A stretch of 64,000 nt of DNA from positions 1-64,000 of the forward strand of contig CANQOP010000002.1 of the NCBI GenBank assembly GCA_947625485.1. Reading direction: 5' to 3'. Source of the DNA: an uncultured Clostridia bacterium. Its GTDB lineage: Bacteria > Bacillota > Clostridia > Oscillospirales > Acutalibacteraceae. Positions 9,072-17,983 of the stretch are shown in pieces (position 1 is the stretch's first letter; the number at the start of each line of letters is the position of its first letter). Position numbers and translations under genes: made by a program. The notes under the pieces are model-generated. The model had not been told where the DNA came from, searched no databases, and saw nothing but the letters and a program-made list of their open reading frames with translations.

Positions 9072-10097
9072 ATGAATACAGAATTACTCAGACAGCTCTG
9101 TATAACAAACGGCATATCAGGCGACGAGAACTGCGTCAGAGATATAATAATAAAAGAGATAAAAGACTACGTTACCGACTGTTACACCGATAATCTCGGC
9201 AATATTATTGCGTTTAAAAAGGGTAAAAAAACTCCTGAAAATAAACTTATGATTTCCGCTCATATGGACGAGGTAGGATTTATAGTGACAGATATAACCT
9301 CGGACGGATTTATTAAGTTTGATGAAGTAGGCGGAACTGACAGACGTGTTCTTCCGGGCAGGACAGTACTTATAAATAATAAGACCTACGGCGTTATCGG
9401 TACTATGCCAGTGCATCTTTGCACCTTGGATGAAAGCAAGAAAATCCCTGCGTATTCCGATATGTATATAGACATAGGCGCGGACAGCAAGGAGCAGGCG
9501 CAGTCATTAGTTAATTTAGGCGACAGCATTACTTTTGAAGTGTATTACGAGGATAACGGGTACACAATACGCTCAAAAGCACTTGACGACCGCGCAGGTT
9601 GTTTTATGATGATAGAAATGCTCAAAACCGAGCTTGATTACGATATGTATTTCACTTTTGTTGTTCAGGAGGAAACCGGTCTTAACGGCGCTAAAACAGC
9701 CGCCTATACTGTCAATCCCGATTATTCAATTGTACTCGAGTCGACTACCGCGGCGGATTTTCCCGATATTCCGAGTACAAAGCAGTGCTGTAATGTCGGA
9801 GACGGAGCCGTTATAGGTTACATGGACAGGCGTACAATTTACGACAGAGGTTTAATTAAAAAAGCTATTGATATTGCACAGCAGAATGATATAAAACTTC
9901 AGTTTAAGCGCGCTGTTGCGGGCGGAAATGACGCAGGCGTCATTCATAATTCGCGGGGAGGCGTCCGCACTCTTGCGATTTCTCTGCCGTGCCGTTATCT
10001 GCACTCGCAAATTTCGCTCATAGCCAAATCCGACCTTGAGCATACCTTTAAACTTACAAAACTGCTTGCGTGTAAAATTGCAGGTGGAAATGTATGA
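9072..10097 (+). CDS. M42-family aminopeptidase (second of two)
   Basis: This paralogue has the motifs SAHMDEVGFIV, ALDDRAGCFMM, VQEETGLNGAKT, then VLESTTAADFPD where the first copy has SVDVSFA, and a final YLHSQ histidine. The glutamate in VLESTTAADFPD replaces the aspartate metal ligand seen in the first copy; this variant also occurs in known M42 sequences. A GTG at 9060 is in frame, but it lies inside the ribosome binding site GGAGGTG, so the ATG at 9072 is taken, giving 341 residues. The stop overlaps the next start by four bases (ATGA). Confidence 0.88.
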   Translation: MNTELLRQLCITNGISGDENCVRDIIIKEIKDYVTDCYTDNLGNIIAFKKGKKTPENKLMISAHMDEVGFIVTDITSDGFIKFDEVGGTDRRVLPGRTVLINNKTYGVIGTMPVHLCTLDESKKIPAYSDMYIDIGADSKEQAQSLVNLGDSITFEVYYEDNGYTIRSKALDDRAGCFMMIEMLKTELDYDMYFTFVVQEETGLNGAKTAAYTVNPDYSIVLESTTAADFPDIPSTKQCCNVGDGAVIGYMDRRTIYDRGLIKKAIDIAQQNDIKLQFKRAVAGGNDAGVIHNSRGGVRTLAISLPCRYLHSQISLIAKSDLEHTFKLTKLLACKIAGGNV

Positions 10098-10852
10098 TAA
10101 AAATTGCTGATAACGACTTTAACGTCGAGAAATATATAAATGCACTTTCCATTGAAAACCCCTTCGGTTGTCGTATTAAATCTCTGTATAATACCTATGA
10201 TTTTAATCTTCCGTTCGTAGACTTCTGGGTACAGCTTAATGACGGAGATTGTACGGCATTGATTTCAAGGCTTGAGACGACTTTTATACTGCAAATAACC
10301 GATTTTGCCGATATGGACGAGCTTTCGGCGTTTATGCGCGTGTCTGGCGCCGCCTCAATAATCTCTGACGGTCAGTATGAGCTTGACTGCGGACTTAATC
10401 GTATTACAGGACCTATACTGAAAAGCGGCAAAGTCATAGAAAATGAACTTTCGTTTGTAGTTACCGAACCCAATGTAAAGGAAGTATATTCCGTAATCAG
10501 CAAATGTGTTTCTAAGAATTTTACCGTACCGAGTTATGAGAGCTTTGCGCTTGATGTTGCGCATAGACTTAACAAAAAAACACTTCGCATATACGGAGTT
10601 AAGGAAAATGAAACGCTAATATCCTGCATTATGACGCTTGCCGAGTCGGACGACAGCGCTGTCTTAGGCGCTCTTGCTACAGTTCCTGACTGCCGACGCG
10701 GAGGATATGGTACTTTCCTAATTAAGTACATAAATAATGTTCTTGTTAATGAGGGGAAAAGCGTATTTTTACACAGAGCGCCCGATGAAAATATAGAATT
10801 TTATAGCAGGCTCGGTTTTGAACATTTCGGGACGTGGGTGGAATATTCGTAA
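10094..10852 (+). CDS. GNAT-family N-acetyltransferase
   Basis: The 252-residue protein has a C-terminal GNAT fold with the acetyl-CoA binding signature CRRGGYGTFLIKYI near residue 200 and the final FYSRLGFEHFGTWVEY, the usual end of a GNAT domain. The N-terminal 140 residues do not match anything I recognise and may hold a substrate-binding part. The gene is translationally coupled to the second M42 gene through an ATGA overlap, so its substrate could be a peptide or amino acid, but this is only context. Small gap (12 bp) to the next gene. Confidence 0.8.
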   Translation: MIKIADNDFNVEKYINALSIENPFGCRIKSLYNTYDFNLPFVDFWVQLNDGDCTALISRLETTFILQITDFADMDELSAFMRVSGAASIISDGQYELDCGLNRITGPILKSGKVIENELSFVVTEPNVKEVYSVISKCVSKNFTVPSYESFALDVAHRLNKKTLRIYGVKENETLISCIMTLAESDDSAVLGALATVPDCRRGGYGTFLIKYINNVLVNEGKSVFLHRAPDENIEFYSRLGFEHFGTWVEYS

Positions 10853-10864
10853 AGGATTGGTAGA

Positions 10865-12127
10865 ATGAACAAGAAATTTTTTAATATTTCCGAGGAAATA
10901 TATAAAGCCGCAGATAAGGCTATGGAGCTTTGCAGGAATAAACTTTCGGAGATTGACGACATTCAGGAATATAATCAGCATAAAATGATAAAAGCATTTC
11001 AAAAGGCTCAGGTTTCCGAAAGCCACTTCGTAGGTTCAACCGGCTACGGATACGGAGATAGGGGCAGAGACGCTCTGGATGAGGTTTTTGCTTATGTTTT
11101 TGATGCGGAGGACGCTCTTGTTCGCCATAACTTCGTGAGCGGTACACACGCGCTCACGGTTGCGCTTTTCGGAGTTTTAAGACCAAATGACAAAATGCTC
11201 TGCGTCACTGGTACTCCATATGATACAATCAGAGACGCTATCGGTATAGAGGGAAACTACTCGGGCAGTCTTAAGGACTTCGGAGTCGTTTATGAAGAAA
11301 TTCCTCTTAAAGACGACGGAACAGTAGATTATAATTCGATAAAGTCTGTCCTCGACGACAGCTATAAAATGGTTTATATTCAACGCTCCCGCGGATATTC
11401 GACCCGCCCGACTCTAACCTGCAGGGATATCGAGAAAATTGTTAAAACCGTTCGGGAAGTCAACAGAGACGTTATAATTATGCTTGATAACTGCTACGGC
11501 GAATTTGTTGAAAAACAGCAGCCGCTTTCTGTAGGAGTAGACCTTATGGCAGGTTCTCTAATAAAAAACCCGGGCGGTGGAATTGCTCCTACGGGCGGAT
11601 ACATAGCGGGCAGAAGTGATTTAGTCGAAATGTGCTCCTTCCGCCTGACTACTCCCGGAACAGGCAAGGAGCTTGGCGCTACTCTTAACCAGAACCGCGA
11701 GCTGTTCCTCGGCGCTTACCACGCTCCTCACGCAACGGGAGAGGCGCTTAAAACAGCGGTTTTCGCGTCTGCGCTTTTCAGTGTGCTCGGATATGATGTC
11801 AGTCCCAAATATGACGAGGATAGGGGAGATATAATCCAGCTTATTATGCTCGGCACTCCCGAAAAACTCGAAAGCTTCTGCGTCGGTATTCAGCACGCGT
11901 CCGCAGTGGACAGCTTTGTAACGCCGTATCCCGATGATATGCCTGGATATGAGGATAAAGTAATTATGGCGGCGGGCGCTTTTACTCTCGGTTCTTCCAT
12001 TGAGCTTTCCGCTGACGCTCCGCTCCGTGAGCCCTACGCGGTGTGGATGCAGGGAAGTCTGAACTTTCACGCCGGCAAGCTGGGCGTTATGCTCGCGGCG
12101 AACGAAATCCTAAATAAAAATAAGTAA
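10865..12127 (+). CDS. Methionine gamma-lyase family (aluminium resistance-like) PLP enzyme
   Basis: The 420-residue sequence matches the Met_gamma_lyase family often annotated as aluminium resistance protein. Family signatures include STGYGYGDRGRDALDEVFA, FVSGTHALTVALFGVLRPND, IQRSRGYSTRPTL, the PLP-lysine region GSLIKNPGGGIAPTGGYIAG and YPDDMPGYEDKVIMAAG. The family has a Cys/Met metabolism PLP fold; the exact reaction is not well established, so no gene symbol is given. It is the last of five co-directional genes from murD and ends before a symmetrical hairpin shared with the convergent malic enzyme gene. Confidence 0.88.
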   Translation: MNKKFFNISEEIYKAADKAMELCRNKLSEIDDIQEYNQHKMIKAFQKAQVSESHFVGSTGYGYGDRGRDALDEVFAYVFDAEDALVRHNFVSGTHALTVALFGVLRPNDKMLCVTGTPYDTIRDAIGIEGNYSGSLKDFGVVYEEIPLKDDGTVDYNSIKSVLDDSYKMVYIQRSRGYSTRPTLTCRDIEKIVKTVREVNRDVIIMLDNCYGEFVEKQQPLSVGVDLMAGSLIKNPGGGIAPTGGYIAGRSDLVEMCSFRLTTPGTGKELGATLNQNRELFLGAYHAPHATGEALKTAVFASALFSVLGYDVSPKYDEDRGDIIQLIMLGTPEKLESFCVGIQHASAVDSFVTPYPDDMPGYEDKVIMAAGAFTLGSSIELSADAPLREPYAVWMQGSLNFHAGKLGVMLAANEILNKNK

Positions 12128-12172
12128 CATATTTTATATGATATAGAAACTCATAGCTTTATATAAAGTAAT

Positions 12173-12195
12173 AACGGTCAGCATTGCTGACCGTT
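12173..12195. terminator. Hairpin between convergent genes, likely terminator
   Basis: A perfect 10-bp stem (AACGGTCAGC / GCTGACCGTT) with a three-base loop lies between the convergent genes. The T tract is weak on both sides, so terminator function is likely but not certain. Confidence 0.55.
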
Positions 12196-12213
12196 AATTC
12201 ATATGAACGCGTA

Positions 12214-13386
12214 TTAAATTCTTGCAACTCCTGTTTTTCTTGCCGCATCAACAACAGCTTTAGCAACGGCTTTTCCGACTCGCTTGTCCGTTGCGTCGGG
12301 AATAATGTAATCCGCAGCGAGCTTGTCCTCGGTTACAAGTTCAGCGATTGCATAAGACGCCGCGACTTTCATTTCCTCATTAATTTCACTTGCTCTGCAA
12401 TCCAGCGCGCCTCTGAACATACCCGGGAAGCATAGAACATTGTTGATTTGGTTTGGAAAATCCGAGCGGCCTGTACCTACGACAACAGCGCCTGCCTCTT
12501 TAGCAAGGTCAGGCATTATCTCAGGCGTAGGATTAGCCATAGCGAATACTATCGGACTTTCAGCCATAGACTCAACCATTTCCTTAGAAACGATACCTGG
12601 GGCAGAAACGCCGAGAAATACGTCTGCACCTTTCATAGCGTCCGCGAGAGTACCTGTTTTGTGCTCTCTGTTTGTTATAGCCGACATATAAGCCTGCTCG
12701 GAATTTAGGGTATCCATACCCTCGCACACGATACCCTTGCTGTTTACGAGTATAATATTTTTAACGCCGATATTCATTATGTGCTTAGCAATTGCAATAC
12801 CTGCCGAGCCTGCGCCGCTGATAACAACTTTAATTTCATCAATTTTTTTGCCGACCAGTTTCAGCGCGTTCATAAGCGCAGCCGCGACTATGACAGCCGT
12901 TCCGTGCTGGTCGTCGTGAAAGATAGGAATGTCGCACATTTCCTTGAGTTTTCTCTCGATTTCAAAGCACCTCGGAGCGGCAATATCCTCGAGATTAATA
13001 CCGCCGAAGCTGCCGCTTATTAAATAAACGGTCTTTGCAATCTCGTCAACGTCTTTGCTCCTCACACAGATAGGGAACGCGTCAACGTCTCCGAATTCCT
13101 TAAACAGACAACATTTTCCCTCCATTACGGGCATACCTGCTTCGGGACCTATGTCTCCGAGACCGAGTACTGCGGTACCGTCGGTTACGACAGCAACGAG
13201 ATTTTTACGTCTTGTCAGCTCAAAGCTCTTGTCGTAATCTCTGTTAATTTCCATACAAGGCTCCGCGACTCCCGGTGTATAGGCGAGAGATAAATCCTCC
13301 TTGGTATTAATAGGCGCTCTTGAAATCACCTCAATTTTACCTTCCCATTCATAATGCTTTTTAAGCGATTGTTGTCTTATGTCCAT
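12214..13386 (-). CDS. NAD(P)-dependent malic enzyme
   Basis: The enzyme oxidatively decarboxylates malate to pyruvate. The 390 residues are the short bacterial form without a phosphotransacetylase-like domain. Visible signatures are [11 protein letters not shown] near residue 33 (catalytic tyrosine), [46 protein letters not shown] and the dinucleotide-binding [16 protein letters not shown]. Cofactor preference (NAD or NADP) is not decidable here. It is monocistronic, with AAGGAG before the ATG and a well-formed promoter upstream. Confidence 0.93.
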   Translation of the reverse strand: MDIRQQSLKKHYEWEGKIEVISRAPINTKEDLSLAYTPGVAEPCMEINRDYDKSFELTRRKNLVAVVTDGTAVLGLGDIGPEAGMPVMEGKCCLFKEFGDVDAFPICVRSKDVDEIAKTVYLISGSFGGINLEDIAAPRCFEIERKLKEMCDIPIFHDDQHGTAVIVAAALMNALKLVGKKIDEIKVVISGAGSAGIAIAKHIMNIGVKNIILVNSKGIVCEGMDTLNSEQAYMSAITNREHKTGTLADAMKGADVFLGVSAPGIVSKEMVESMAESPIVFAMANPTPEIMPDLAKEAGAVVVGTGRSDFPNQINNVLCFPGMFRGALDCRASEINEEMKVAASYAIAELVTEDKLAADYIIPDATDKRVGKAVAKAVVDAARKTGVARI

Positions 13387-13415
13387 AAAATTACTCCTTA
13401 AAACAAACTATTATA

Positions 13416-13444
13416 ATTATAAACTTTCTCTTGCCTTTATTCAA
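13416..13444 (-). promoter_or_regulatory. Sigma-A-type promoter of the malic enzyme gene
   Basis: On the minus strand TTGAAT (13444-13439) and TATAAT (13421-13416) are separated by 17 bp, about 30 bp upstream of the start codon. Confidence 0.75.
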
Positions 13445-13514
13445 GGTGTTACCTCGACAAAATTCTTAATGTAAAAATAATTTATTTTATCTTCAATATA
13501 CAAGAAATTTTTGT

Positions 13515-13543
13515 TTGACAAAACCGTTCAATTACCGTACAAT
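13515..13543 (+). promoter_or_regulatory. Promoter of the RNase P RNA gene
   Basis: Consensus TTGACA (13515-13520) and TACAAT (13538-13543) with a 17-bp spacer place transcription start near 13550, where the RNA is expected to begin. Confidence 0.85.
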
Positions 13544-13549
13544 AGTAGC

Positions 13550-13891
13550 GCGAGTAGATTGAACAGTCGCGGGGATATTTTGAAAAGAATTTTTCCGAGG
13601 AAAGTCCGGGCTTCACAGAGCAATAACAACGGCTAACGGCCGCCGAGGGTGACCTTAGGGATAGTGCAACAGAAAATTACCGCCGATTTTTCGGTAAGGG
13701 TGGAAAGGTGAGGCAAGAGCTCACCGCAGATACGGAGACGTATCGGGCGTGTAAACCCTGTTTGGAGCAACACCGTGGAGGGATAATATGCCTGCTCGGC
13801 AATCCCGTGGAGGTGGCGTTGAGCGCAGCGGCGACGCTGCGCCAAGATAGATGACTGTTCACGACAGAACCCGGCTTACAGATTTAGTCGC
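13550..13891 (+). ncRNA. rnpB: RNase P RNA (bacterial class A)
   Basis: The catalytic RNA of RNase P matures tRNA 5' ends. The 342-nt sequence contains the universally conserved GAGGAAAGTCCGGGCT near the 5' side, GGAAAGGTGAGGCAAGAGCTCACC in the middle, and ACAGAACCCGGCTTACAG at the 3' end. The first ten bases pair with the last ten as helix P1 with one mismatch, which defines both ends. The layout (GGTGAGGCAAGAGCTCACCGC rather than the Bacillus pattern) suggests type A architecture. A promoter lies directly upstream and a terminator directly downstream. Confidence 0.95.
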
Positions 13892-13897
13892 AATATG

Positions 13898-13926
13898 AAA
13901 AACTCCACCGCACAGGTGGGGTTTTT
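13898..13926 (+). terminator. Terminator of rnpB
   Basis: A stem CTCCACC / GGTGGGG with flanking A and T runs follows the RNA end by six bases. The remaining 115 bp to the next gene end hold nothing recognisable. Confidence 0.85.
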
Positions 13927-14041
13927 CGCTTATATTTTTCCGAATTCTTTTAGATAAAGTAAATTTTTTATTAAAAATCTAAAATATAAACTTTTTTGCT
14001 TTCTCATAAATATAAGATTTTGTCATATTAAATCCTCTTTT

Positions 14042-15634
14042 TTATAACGTCAATACTTTCTCTGCACACTTTATTCCGTCTACTGCCGCAGAAACTATTC
14101 CGCCCGCGTATCCTGCGCCTTCTCCGCATGGGTATAACCCTTTTATACTGACTGATTGTAGCGTTTCTGCATTTCTGAGTATTCTAACGGGAGACGAACT
14201 GCGCGTCTCTGCTCCGGTAAGTACCGCGTCTGGAGCTGCAAAGCCCTTTAACTGCCTGTCCATTTTTAAGATAGCCTCACGCATCGCGTCTGTTACATAA
14301 CAGGGAAGAAAATCGTCCATCTTTGCAAATGTAGTTTTTCTTCGGTAACTCGCTTTAACTTCGCCGAACATTGTAGATTTTCGATTGTTTAGAAAATCCT
14401 CGATGCGCTGTACAGGCGCCATATATTTTCCGCCGCCGCTTTCAAAAGCGCCGCGCTCGATTTTTCTCTGAAATTCAATACCTGCAAGCGGGTGTTCGCT
14501 CTCAAAATCATCAGGAGTAACTCCCACCAAAAGCGCCGCATTGGAATTTATTGCATTTCTTGCAAATTTACTCATACCATTCGTGCAAACCATTTTTTCC
14601 TCGCTCGCCGCAGGCATAACCTCTCCGCCCGGGCACATACAGAACGTGTATACGCCTCTTCCGTTCGACGCCCTTGTGTTTAGCTTGTACGAAGCCGCGC
14701 CAAGCCTTTCGTTTCCTGCGAATATTCCGTACTGTGCCTCGTCAATTTTTTCTCTCAGGTGCTCGATCCTGACTCCTACTGAAAACGGTTTCCGCTCGAG
14801 AATGATATTAATATCATAAAGCATTTGCATAGTGTCGCGCGAGCTGTGTCCGATTGCAAGAATAATATTGTCGGTTTCAATATTTTCTTTCTTTCCGTTA
14901 CAGATAATATCCGCGCCTACGATTTTATTATCCCGCATTTTTAATTCGGTCAGAGTGCTTTCAAATCTCACTTCTCCGCCATATTCAATAATCGTTTTAC
15001 GAATATTTTTTACTACGTTTCTCAGCTTATCCGTGCCTATATGCGGCTTTGCGTTGTATAGTATTTCTTCAGGCGCTCCGTGTTTTACAAATTCAATTAA
15101 AACCTTTCTTGCTCTGAAATCCTTAGTACCGGTGGTAAGCTTGCCGTCCGAAAATGTTCCTGCGCCGCCTTCACCGAACTGGATATTGGACGATGTGTTT
15201 AACACACCCGTTTTAATAAAGCTTTCGACGTCCTTAACGCGCGTGTCGCAGTCATTCCCGCGCTCAATTATAATCGGCTGTGCTCCGCTGTAGGCGAGTA
15301 TAAGTCCTGCAAACATTCCCGCAGGACCGAATCCGACTATAAGAGGTCTATGTGACAGCTTTTGACTTTTGGGTAATTCATAATTATAAGGTTTTACAGA
15401 TGAAATATTTTTACTTTTTGCTCTGTTTGCATACTTGTTTTCGTTGCCGTTTATATACACGTCTACGGTCGCAATAAAGTGAATGTCGTTCTTTTTGCGC
15501 GCGTCAACGGAACGTCTGAACAGTTCAAATTTTTCTATGCCGCTTTCATTAATGTGTAATTCTCTGCAAATCTGTTTCTTTATAAAGCTGTCGGTATAAT
15601 CGAGCGGAAGTTTTACATTGCTTATTCTGATCAT
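14042..15634 (-). CDS. FAD-dependent dehydrogenase of the COG2509 type
   Basis: The 530-residue protein has an N-terminal extension of about 95 residues, then a FAD-binding Rossmann motif RPLIVGFGPAGMFAGLILAYSG and RGNDCDTRVKDVE. The middle contains QFGEGGAGTFSDGKLTTGTKD and the end PCGEGAGYAGGIVSAAVDGIKCAEKVL. These are signatures of a widespread flavoprotein family with no settled reaction. It overlaps the next upstream gene, another flavoprotein, by four bases, so they are co-transcribed. Substrate unknown. Confidence 0.87.
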   Translation of the reverse strand: MIRISNVKLPLDYTDSFIKKQICRELHINESGIEKFELFRRSVDARKKNDIHFIATVDVYINGNENKYANRAKSKNISSVKPYNYELPKSQKLSHRPLIVGFGPAGMFAGLILAYSGAQPIIIERGNDCDTRVKDVESFIKTGVLNTSSNIQFGEGGAGTFSDGKLTTGTKDFRARKVLIEFVKHGAPEEILYNAKPHIGTDKLRNVVKNIRKTIIEYGGEVRFESTLTELKMRDNKIVGADIICNGKKENIETDNIILAIGHSSRDTMQMLYDINIILERKPFSVGVRIEHLREKIDEAQYGIFAGNERLGAASYKLNTRASNGRGVYTFCMCPGGEVMPAASEEKMVCTNGMSKFARNAINSNAALLVGVTPDDFESEHPLAGIEFQRKIERGAFESGGGKYMAPVQRIEDFLNNRKSTMFGEVKASYRRKTTFAKMDDFLPCYVTDAMREAILKMDRQLKGFAAPDAVLTGAETRSSSPVRILRNAETLQSVSIKGLYPCGEGAGYAGGIVSAAVDGIKCAEKVLTL

Positions 15635-16845
15635 AAATTATCTCCCGCAACGAGACCGCTCGAAAACGCAAACTGAAGATTGTAGCCGCCGCAGTCTCCG
15701 TCAATATCGACCGCTTCTCCGCATATAAAGAGATTTTTAATCAGTCTGCTTTCCATTGTATCAGGGTTTATTTCATTTCCGACTACTCCGCCCGACGCTA
15801 CCTGGGCGTTTTTAAAATCATTCATTTTCTCCGCATTAAAATCCCAGTTATTAATTAAATGAGCAAGCGCATTAATCTCGTCATCTTTCAGTGTGGAAAC
15901 TTTTCTGGAAAGAGGGGAGATGCCTGCCGACTTCATAAGCGCAATCCCGAGTTTTTTCTGGAAAATTCCGATCAGAAATTCCTCACATAATCTGTCTTTC
16001 ATAATATTTTTCTGGTTATTAAGTATAGAGATAATTTTGTCTTCAGACATACTACTGAGCAGGGATATTCTAATTATCGGTGATTTTGTGTTTCTAAGAT
16101 AAGTTGCGAGATTAAAAACGCAAATTCCTGACAAGCTTTTATCGGTAAATTGAACCTCTCCGCATTCTTCCTTTATTAATTTATCTTTATCAAAAAGAGC
16201 AACCTTTGCTGCTGCTCTGACTCCTTTAAGAGAAGCAGGCAGTCCTCCTTTTACCGAAACAGGACACAGAGCAGGATATAGCTGTTCAATTTTGTGTCCG
16301 AGTTTTTCAAGAATATTTATACCTCTGCTGTCTGCGCCTAGCCTCGGAGAAGCAGAGGTTCCCGTTGAAACAACGATTTTTTCCGATATGTAATTTCCTT
16401 TATCGGTAATTATTTTGAAAAAATTACTATTATTTACTATGTTTTTAACTTCGCAATCGCATATAACCTCAACGCCCAACGCTTCGAGCCGAAAACGCAG
16501 AACATCAAGAACGGAGGCGGCTTGGTTAGAAATAGGGTAAACTCGTCCATCGCTCTCCATCTTAGTTAAAAGTCCGATTTTATTAAATTTTTGTATTATT
16601 TTCTCCGGCGGATATTTTTTAAGTACAGCGCTTATATTTTCAGAAAAAGAGCCGTGGTAATTATGCTTGTCCGCACTTAAATTTGTTAAATTACATCTTC
16701 CGTTGCCTGTTGACAGAAGTTTTCTTCCTATTCTGGGTTGTTTTTCAAGAATTGCAACATTTTTATTCGGATGTCTCTCTTTGGCCCGAATTGCGCACAT
16801 TATACCCGACGCGCCGCCGCCGATAATTATAATATCTTTTCTCAT
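15631..16845 (-). CDS. HI0933/BaiN-type flavoprotein (aminoacetone oxidase family FAD-binding enzyme)
   Basis: This 404-residue protein has the N-terminal FAD motif IIIGGGASGIMCAIRA and the family block RIGRKLLSTGNGRCNLTN. FVSTGTSASPRLGADSRG-like and ASGGVVGNEINPDTMESRLIKNLFICGEAVDIDGDCGGYNLQFAFSSG segments identify the HI0933 family. Members have been linked to bile acid reduction (BaiN) and aminoacetone oxidation, but most are uncharacterised, so no symbol is given. First gene of a two-gene overlapping unit with the COG2509-type flavoprotein. Confidence 0.88.
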   Translation of the reverse strand: MRKDIIIIGGGASGIMCAIRAKERHPNKNVAILEKQPRIGRKLLSTGNGRCNLTNLSADKHNYHGSFSENISAVLKKYPPEKIIQKFNKIGLLTKMESDGRVYPISNQAASVLDVLRFRLEALGVEVICDCEVKNIVNNSNFFKIITDKGNYISEKIVVSTGTSASPRLGADSRGINILEKLGHKIEQLYPALCPVSVKGGLPASLKGVRAAAKVALFDKDKLIKEECGEVQFTDKSLSGICVFNLATYLRNTKSPIIRISLLSSMSEDKIISILNNQKNIMKDRLCEEFLIGIFQKKLGIALMKSAGISPLSRKVSTLKDDEINALAHLINNWDFNAEKMNDFKNAQVASGGVVGNEINPDTMESRLIKNLFICGEAVDIDGDCGGYNLQFAFSSGLVAGDNL

Positions 16846-16855
16846 TCTTTCACGT

Positions 16856-16890
16856 CCTAAAAAGTAAGGGCGAACACAGTCCGCCCCTTA
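16856..16890 (-). terminator. Terminator of the small exporter gene
   Basis: On the minus strand a stem TAAGGGGCG / CGCCCTTA is followed by CTTTTT just after the stop codon of the gene ending at 16893. Confidence 0.65.
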
Positions 16891-16892
16891 AA

Positions 16893-17366
16893 TCAGAATA
16901 ATGCGCCGATTGCGCCGAATACGCCTAAACTCGCAAGAGCCATAATAATCCCCGCGAGAATAACGCCGCCCATACACGCAAGTACGCTCTTTTTAAAGCC
17001 CATGTTAAGAAAACTTGCGGCGAGTGTACCTGTCCACGCGCCTGTGCCGGGGAGCGGTATACCTACAAACAGAAGAAGGGCAAAAAACAAGCCTCTGCCT
17101 GCCTTGGATTTTAGCTTTTCTCCGCCTTTTTCGCCTTTTTCAATACAAAAGGTAAAAAATTTTCCGATGTATTTCTTATCCTTGCCCCATAACAGAACTT
17201 TTCTCGCGAAAAAATAAATAAACGGAACGGGAAGCATATTACCGATACAGCAGATTATGTAGCACTGCCATGCGGGTATTCCCATACCGATGCCTACAGG
17301 AAGAGCGCCTCGCAGCTCGACAATCGGTATCATAGAAATTAGAAATACAATTATATAGTTTAACAT
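16893..17366 (-). CDS. Small multidrug export family membrane protein (COG2426)
   Basis: The 157-residue protein has four to five hydrophobic segments and the family pattern MIPIVELRGALPVGIGMGIP near the N-terminus and GIPLPGTGAWTGTLAASFL in the middle. It belongs to the family named small multidrug export protein; true function is unproven, and it may be a transporter of the wider DedA-like fold group. A TTG at 17396 is in frame, but GGAGGA lies just before the ATG at 17366, so the latter is used. Monocistronic with its own terminator. Confidence 0.8.
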   Translation of the reverse strand: MLNYIIVFLISMIPIVELRGALPVGIGMGIPAWQCYIICCIGNMLPVPFIYFFARKVLLWGKDKKYIGKFFTFCIEKGEKGGEKLKSKAGRGLFFALLLFVGIPLPGTGAWTGTLAASFLNMGFKKSVLACMGGVILAGIIMALASLGVFGAIGALF

Positions 17367-17437
17367 AGTATCCTCCGATTTATGAATTACAACCAAAATA
17401 TTATATAATAGTCTGCTAAAATTTTCAACCTCTAAAT

Positions 17438-17466
17438 TTGACTTATTATTTAAATGATTGTAAAAT
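17438..17466 (+). promoter_or_regulatory. Sigma-A-type promoter of the VanZ-like gene
   Basis: TTGACT (17438-17443) and TAAAAT (17461-17466) are separated by 17 bp, about 30 bp upstream of the start at 17495. Confidence 0.7.
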
Positions 17467-17494
17467 AGTAAAGATAAGCAAATGAGGTAATAAA

Positions 17495-17962
17495 ATGAAA
17501 AAAACTAATTTAAAAAAACAGAATATTATTTTTATTTTAATGCTTGCGTTAACTGCCGCTTATATTATTTTCATTTGGATTCACTCGACTATGTCAGCCG
17601 AAGTTTCGTCGACAGAGAGCGGTAACGTTATGAATTTTCTTAATGATTTTTTCATTATGATTGGTCTTCCTGGGAATTTGACGGATCATATTGTCCGAAA
17701 GTCGGCTCATTTTTGTGAGTTCGCTTTATTAGGTTTTCTTACACTGTGGACAGCCTATATAAATAACAAAAGGGTTATAAAAAATTTGCTGTCGGTCGGA
17801 TTCGTGTGCCTTGCAACAGCTGTGGTTGACGAATACATACAGATTTACTCTGTCGGTCGCTCAGCCGAGGTCACGGATATTGCGCTTGATTTTTTTGGCG
17901 TATGTGCAGGCGCTCTTTTCTTTATTGCAGTTTCTGCTGTTATTAAGCTGTTTAAAAAATAA
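17495..17962 (+). CDS. VanZ-family membrane protein
   Basis: The 155-residue protein has an N-terminal transmembrane segment (about residues 10-30), an extracytoplasmic loop, and three further hydrophobic segments. The VanZ family signature is visible as WIHSTMSAEVSS, KSAHFCEFALLGFLT and DEYIQIYSVGRSAEVTDIALDFFGV. VanZ proteins give low-level teicoplanin resistance in one context but are common in Firmicutes with unknown roles, so no resistance is claimed. A MATE exporter gene follows 21 bp later and is probably co-transcribed. Confidence 0.85.
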   Translation: MKKTNLKKQNIIFILMLALTAAYIIFIWIHSTMSAEVSSTESGNVMNFLNDFFIMIGLPGNLTDHIVRKSAHFCEFALLGFLTLWTAYINNKRVIKNLLSVGFVCLATAVVDEYIQIYSVGRSAEVTDIALDFFGVCAGALFFIAVSAVIKLFKK

Positions 17963-17983
17963 ATTGGAAGGGGAAAATATAAT

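Noticed and set aside
11621..12070. Open frame of 149 codons opposite to the methionine gamma-lyase family gene
   Set aside because: Antisense shadow with no start signal; the plus-strand gene is fully conserved here. The same holds for 1576-2025 opposite to fhs.
13633..13862. Short open frames opposite to 13633-13862
   Set aside because: They lie on the reverse strand of RNase P RNA.
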